DNA of 64,000 nt from Rhodobacteraceae bacterium DSL-40 (GTDB lineage Bacteria > Pseudomonadota > Alphaproteobacteria > Rhodobacterales > Rhodobacteraceae): assembly GCA_003258405.1 (NCBI GenBank), contig QKPN01000001.1, positions 558,001 through 622,000 on the forward strand. The letters are read 5' to 3'. Shown here piece after piece: positions 62,002-64,000 of this stretch; position 1 is the stretch's first letter; each line of letters starts with the position of its first letter. A model generated the notes under the pieces. The model saw only the letters and a program-made list of their open reading frames with translations, searched no databases and was not told where the DNA came from. The position numbers were made by a program, and so were the translations under genes.

Positions 62002-62442
62002 ATGACTGCCTCGCGGGAAATGACAGCCGACCCGGCGGGACGCGCCGAGGAGTGGCTCGCCTCCGGATCCCTGCGCCCCACGCGACAGCGCCTCGCGTTG
62101 GCAAATCTTCTTGTCGGCGACGGACGCAACCGCCATGTGACCGCCGAAAGCCTCCATGAAGCCGCCAGCGCGCTCGACGTCCCCGTCTCGCTCGCGACCG
62201 TCTACAACACGCTCCGGGCGTTCTGCGACGCGGGCCTCATGCACGAGATCACCGTTGACGGCACGCGCTCCTATTTCGACACCCGCATCGACGATCACCC
62301 GCATTACTATTGGGAAGACGAAAGCCGACTGTCGGATGCGCCGAACGACGCGATCCGGCTCGCCTCCGAGCCGAAGATTCCCGAGGGCGCCTTGCTCTCC
62401 CGTGTCGATGTGGTGATCCGCCTTCGCGGCCGGTCCTCGTAG
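62002..62442 (+). CDS. irr: Irr-type Fur-family iron-response regulator
   Basis: A 146-residue regulator. The DNA-binding helices appear in LRPTRQRLALANLLVG and VSLATVYNTLRAFCDAGLM, the Fur/Irr signature. The metal/haem region reads RIDDHPHYYWEDE, lacking the two-His HHH form and the N-terminal haem-regulatory motif of rhizobial Irr, as in Rhodobacteraceae. Irr controls haem and iron genes in response to haem status. AGGTGA precedes ATG 62002; a second ATG at 62020 is possible. It is divergent from fabA, a placement conserved in the order. Confidence 0.88.
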   Translation: MTASREMTADPAGRAEEWLASGSLRPTRQRLALANLLVGDGRNRHVTAESLHEAASALDVPVSLATVYNTLRAFCDAGLMHEITVDGTRSYFDTRIDDHPHYYWEDESRLSDAPNDAIRLASEPKIPEGALLSRVDVVIRLRGRSS

Positions 62443-62498
62443 CGCGAGGGCGCCGGCCCGGCTCCTGGTCGGGAAGTCCCACCAACCCGGCCGATGGC

Positions 62499-63029
62499 TC
62501 AGTCGATGGTCTCGTTCGGGCCGACGCCCCAGATCAGGCGCCGCGGCACCCATCCCGTGATGCGGTCCGCCTCGAGCTCACACCAGTCGCCCTCGCATTT
62601 CTCGATCCGCGCGATCACGCCGGGCTCGGCCATCGCGACGACCAGCGCATCCTCCTCGGGCTTCGCGCGCATCGCGATATTCTCGTCGCCCTGCAGCAAG
62701 GCCGTGCGCACGCCGGAAATCAGCGTGTGATGCACCCAGCCGCCCTTGCCGTCCATGTCGCGTACCCGGCGCCAGTTGCCGTATTCGGCGGTGACCTCGA
62801 CCGGCAGGCCGCGGCGCACGAATTCCCAGTCGATCCGCTGGTCCATTCCCGGCCCGCGCCGAGCGTTTGCCGTATCTGCGCGGATCGAGACGAAGCGCGG
62901 CAACGGCAGGTTCGTCACCTGTCCGCGCGCCACGATCTCGTCACCACGGACCGGCGCAACAGCGGATGTCATGCCCAGAAGAAGAATCGCTACGAAGGCG
63001 GCGGCGTATCCCGCCGTTTGCTTCTCCAT
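62499..63029 (-). CDS. secreted bacterial SH3-domain protein
   Basis: A 176-residue protein. The signal peptide is AAFVAILLLGMTSAVAPVRG. Two SH3-like domains follow: TANARRGPGMDQRIDWEFVR with VRDMDGKGGWVHHTLI, and IAMRAKPEEDALVVAMAEPG with WCELEADRITGWVPRRLIWG. This layout is common in alphaproteobacterial SH3_4 proteins of unknown function, presumably bound to the cell wall. The ATG at 63029 is used because the upstream frame is not signal-like. It is divergent from the hydroxyacid dehydrogenase. Confidence 0.82.
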   Translation of the reverse strand: MEKQTAGYAAAFVAILLLGMTSAVAPVRGDEIVARGQVTNLPLPRFVSIRADTANARRGPGMDQRIDWEFVRRGLPVEVTAEYGNWRRVRDMDGKGGWVHHTLISGVRTALLQGDENIAMRAKPEEDALVVAMAEPGVIARIEKCEGDWCELEADRITGWVPRRLIWGVGPNETID

Positions 63030-63143
63030 CTTTGGTCCTGCTCTCGCCTCTCGCCGGGATAGTGTCTGGATTTCCAAGACCTCCCCGTGCCATTAAGACG
63101 CGACGATAATCGAAAAGCAGCGCCAGAAAAACAGGAATCAATA

Positions 63144-64000
63144 TGCCGACCAAACCTGTGAGCGTCTTCGTGACACGCCGACTTCCCGAGCCCGTCGAAG
63201 CGCGGATGCAGGAACTGTTCGATGTAACGCTCAACACTCAGGACAAGCCTCTGTCGAACGAGGAACTCGCCCGGGCGATGCAGACGGCAGACGTGCTGGT
63301 TCCCACGATCACCGACCGGATCGACTCGCGGCTGCTGGCGCAAGCCGGTCCGCAGCTGAGGCTCATCGCCAACTACGGTGCCGGCTTCGACCATATCGAC
63401 GTCGCCACCGCGCTGCAGCGCGGCATCGCGGTGTCCAACACGCCGGGCGTACTCTCCGAAGACACCGCCGACATGGCCATGGCACTGATCCTCTCGGTAC
63501 CGCGGCGGATGCCCGAGGGCGTACACCTGCTCCAGAGCGGCAACTGGGAGGGCTGGAGCCCGACCGCGCTCATGGGCCACCGCATCGCGGGCAAACGGCT
63601 GGGCATCCTGGGGATGGGCAACATCGGCCAGGCGGTTGCGCGCCGGGCCAAGGTCTTCGGCCTCGACATCCACTATCATGCCCGCCGCCAGCTCGCGCCC
63701 GCCCTCGAGCAGGAGCTCGGGGCACACTGGTGGGAAAGCCTCGACCAGATGCTCGCGCGGATCGACATCCTTTCGATCAACGTGCCGCACACCCCCTCGA
63801 CCTTCCACATCATGAACGCCCGCCGGCTGAAGCTCATGAAGCCGACCGCCTATATCGTGAACACCGCCCGCGGCGAGGTGATCGATGAAAACGCGCTCAC
63901 CCGGATGCTGCGCGCCGGAGAGCTCGGCGGCGCGGGCCTCGATGTCTACGAGCAGGGCCACGACGTGAACCCCCGCCTCATGCAGCTCCCGAATGTCATG
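63144..64000 (+). CDS. D-isomer specific 2-hydroxyacid dehydrogenase, truncated by the window end
   Basis: At least 285 residues, starting MPTKPVSVFVTRRLPEPVEA. The frame stays open to the window edge. The NAD-binding motif is RLGILGMGNIGQAVARRAKV, followed by the catalytic Arg in VNTARGEVIDENAL. ANYGAGFDHIDVATA and NTPGVLSEDTADMAMALIL are typical of glyoxylate reductase/D-glycerate dehydrogenases. The catalytic His would lie past the end. It most likely reduces glyoxylate or hydroxypyruvate; other 2-oxoacids are possible. Confidence 0.88.

Overview
The window is high-GC, gene-dense chromosomal DNA of an alphaproteobacterium, most likely a Rhodobacterales/Rhodobacteraceae member. This rests on the irr / fabA-fabB-fabI block, a RibBA whose cyclohydrolase half looks degenerate, phosphatidylcholine synthase, DUF1467 next to methylmalonyl-CoA epimerase, a YcnI-PCuAC fusion, and several RTX-type secreted proteins. 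I saw no rRNA or tRNA genes, CRISPR array, complete insertion sequence or prophage.

Layout. 0-11.6 kb: a minus-strand polyamine locus (glutamine-synthetase-like PuuA and PuuB each in two copies, an agmatinase-family SpeB, and a complete PotFABC-type ABC transporter), with a decayed PAS-GGDEF gene inside it. 12-16.8 kb: Nudix hydrolase, dapD, LOG-family protein, a 562-aa RTX protein and a small monooxygenase-like protein. 17-19 kb: copper handling (DUF2946-like, YcnI-PCuAC fusion, Sco1). 19-23 kb: metY, a SIMPL-domain protein and a proline-rich GspC/PilP-like protein. 23.4-26.7 kb: a 1087-aa RTX protein. 27-28.7 kb: a 56-residue Tat-signal peptide gene overlapping a GMC oxidoreductase. 28.8-32.4 kb: ribE-ribBA-ribH-nusB and a membrane protein. 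32.6-37.7 kb: a response regulator, FIST protein, hybrid kinase and ribokinase operon that resembles NosP/NahK nitric-oxide modules. 37.9-45 kb: epimerase, DUF1467, small secreted proteins, EI24-type membrane protein, nitroreductase, phosphatase, beta-helix protein and phosphatidylcholine synthase. 45-46.2 kb: a degraded stretch with a PstS-like fragment. 46.2-51.4 kb: BCCT-like transporter, galM, an Ldh_2-family dehydrogenase, yqeY and carA. 51.9-56.8 kb: flavin reductase, an orphan solute-binding protein, a three-gene overlapping operon (HAD, alpha/beta hydrolase, PLP dehydratase) and a small RTX protein. 56.9-64 kb: a PepSY/OmpR/sensor-kinase operon, fabI-fabB-fabA divergent from irr, an SH3 protein and a 2-hydroxyacid dehydrogenase cut by the window end.

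The polyamine locus can be read as one pathway: PotF binds and PotABC imports putrescine-like substrates, SpeB could make putrescine from agmatine, PuuA glutamylates it and PuuB oxidises it. The later enzymes PuuC and PuuD are not in the window. The copper genes fit delivery of copper to the CuA centre of cytochrome oxidase.

The less expected signals are: a 46-bp dispersed palindromic repeat present three times with compensatory stem changes; a Tat-signal micro-subunit that probably carries a signal-less GMC oxidoreductase across the membrane; a NosP-like operon carrying a ribokinase; and three RTX proteins that share a C-terminal Asp-Phe-hydrophobic ending with no exporter nearby.
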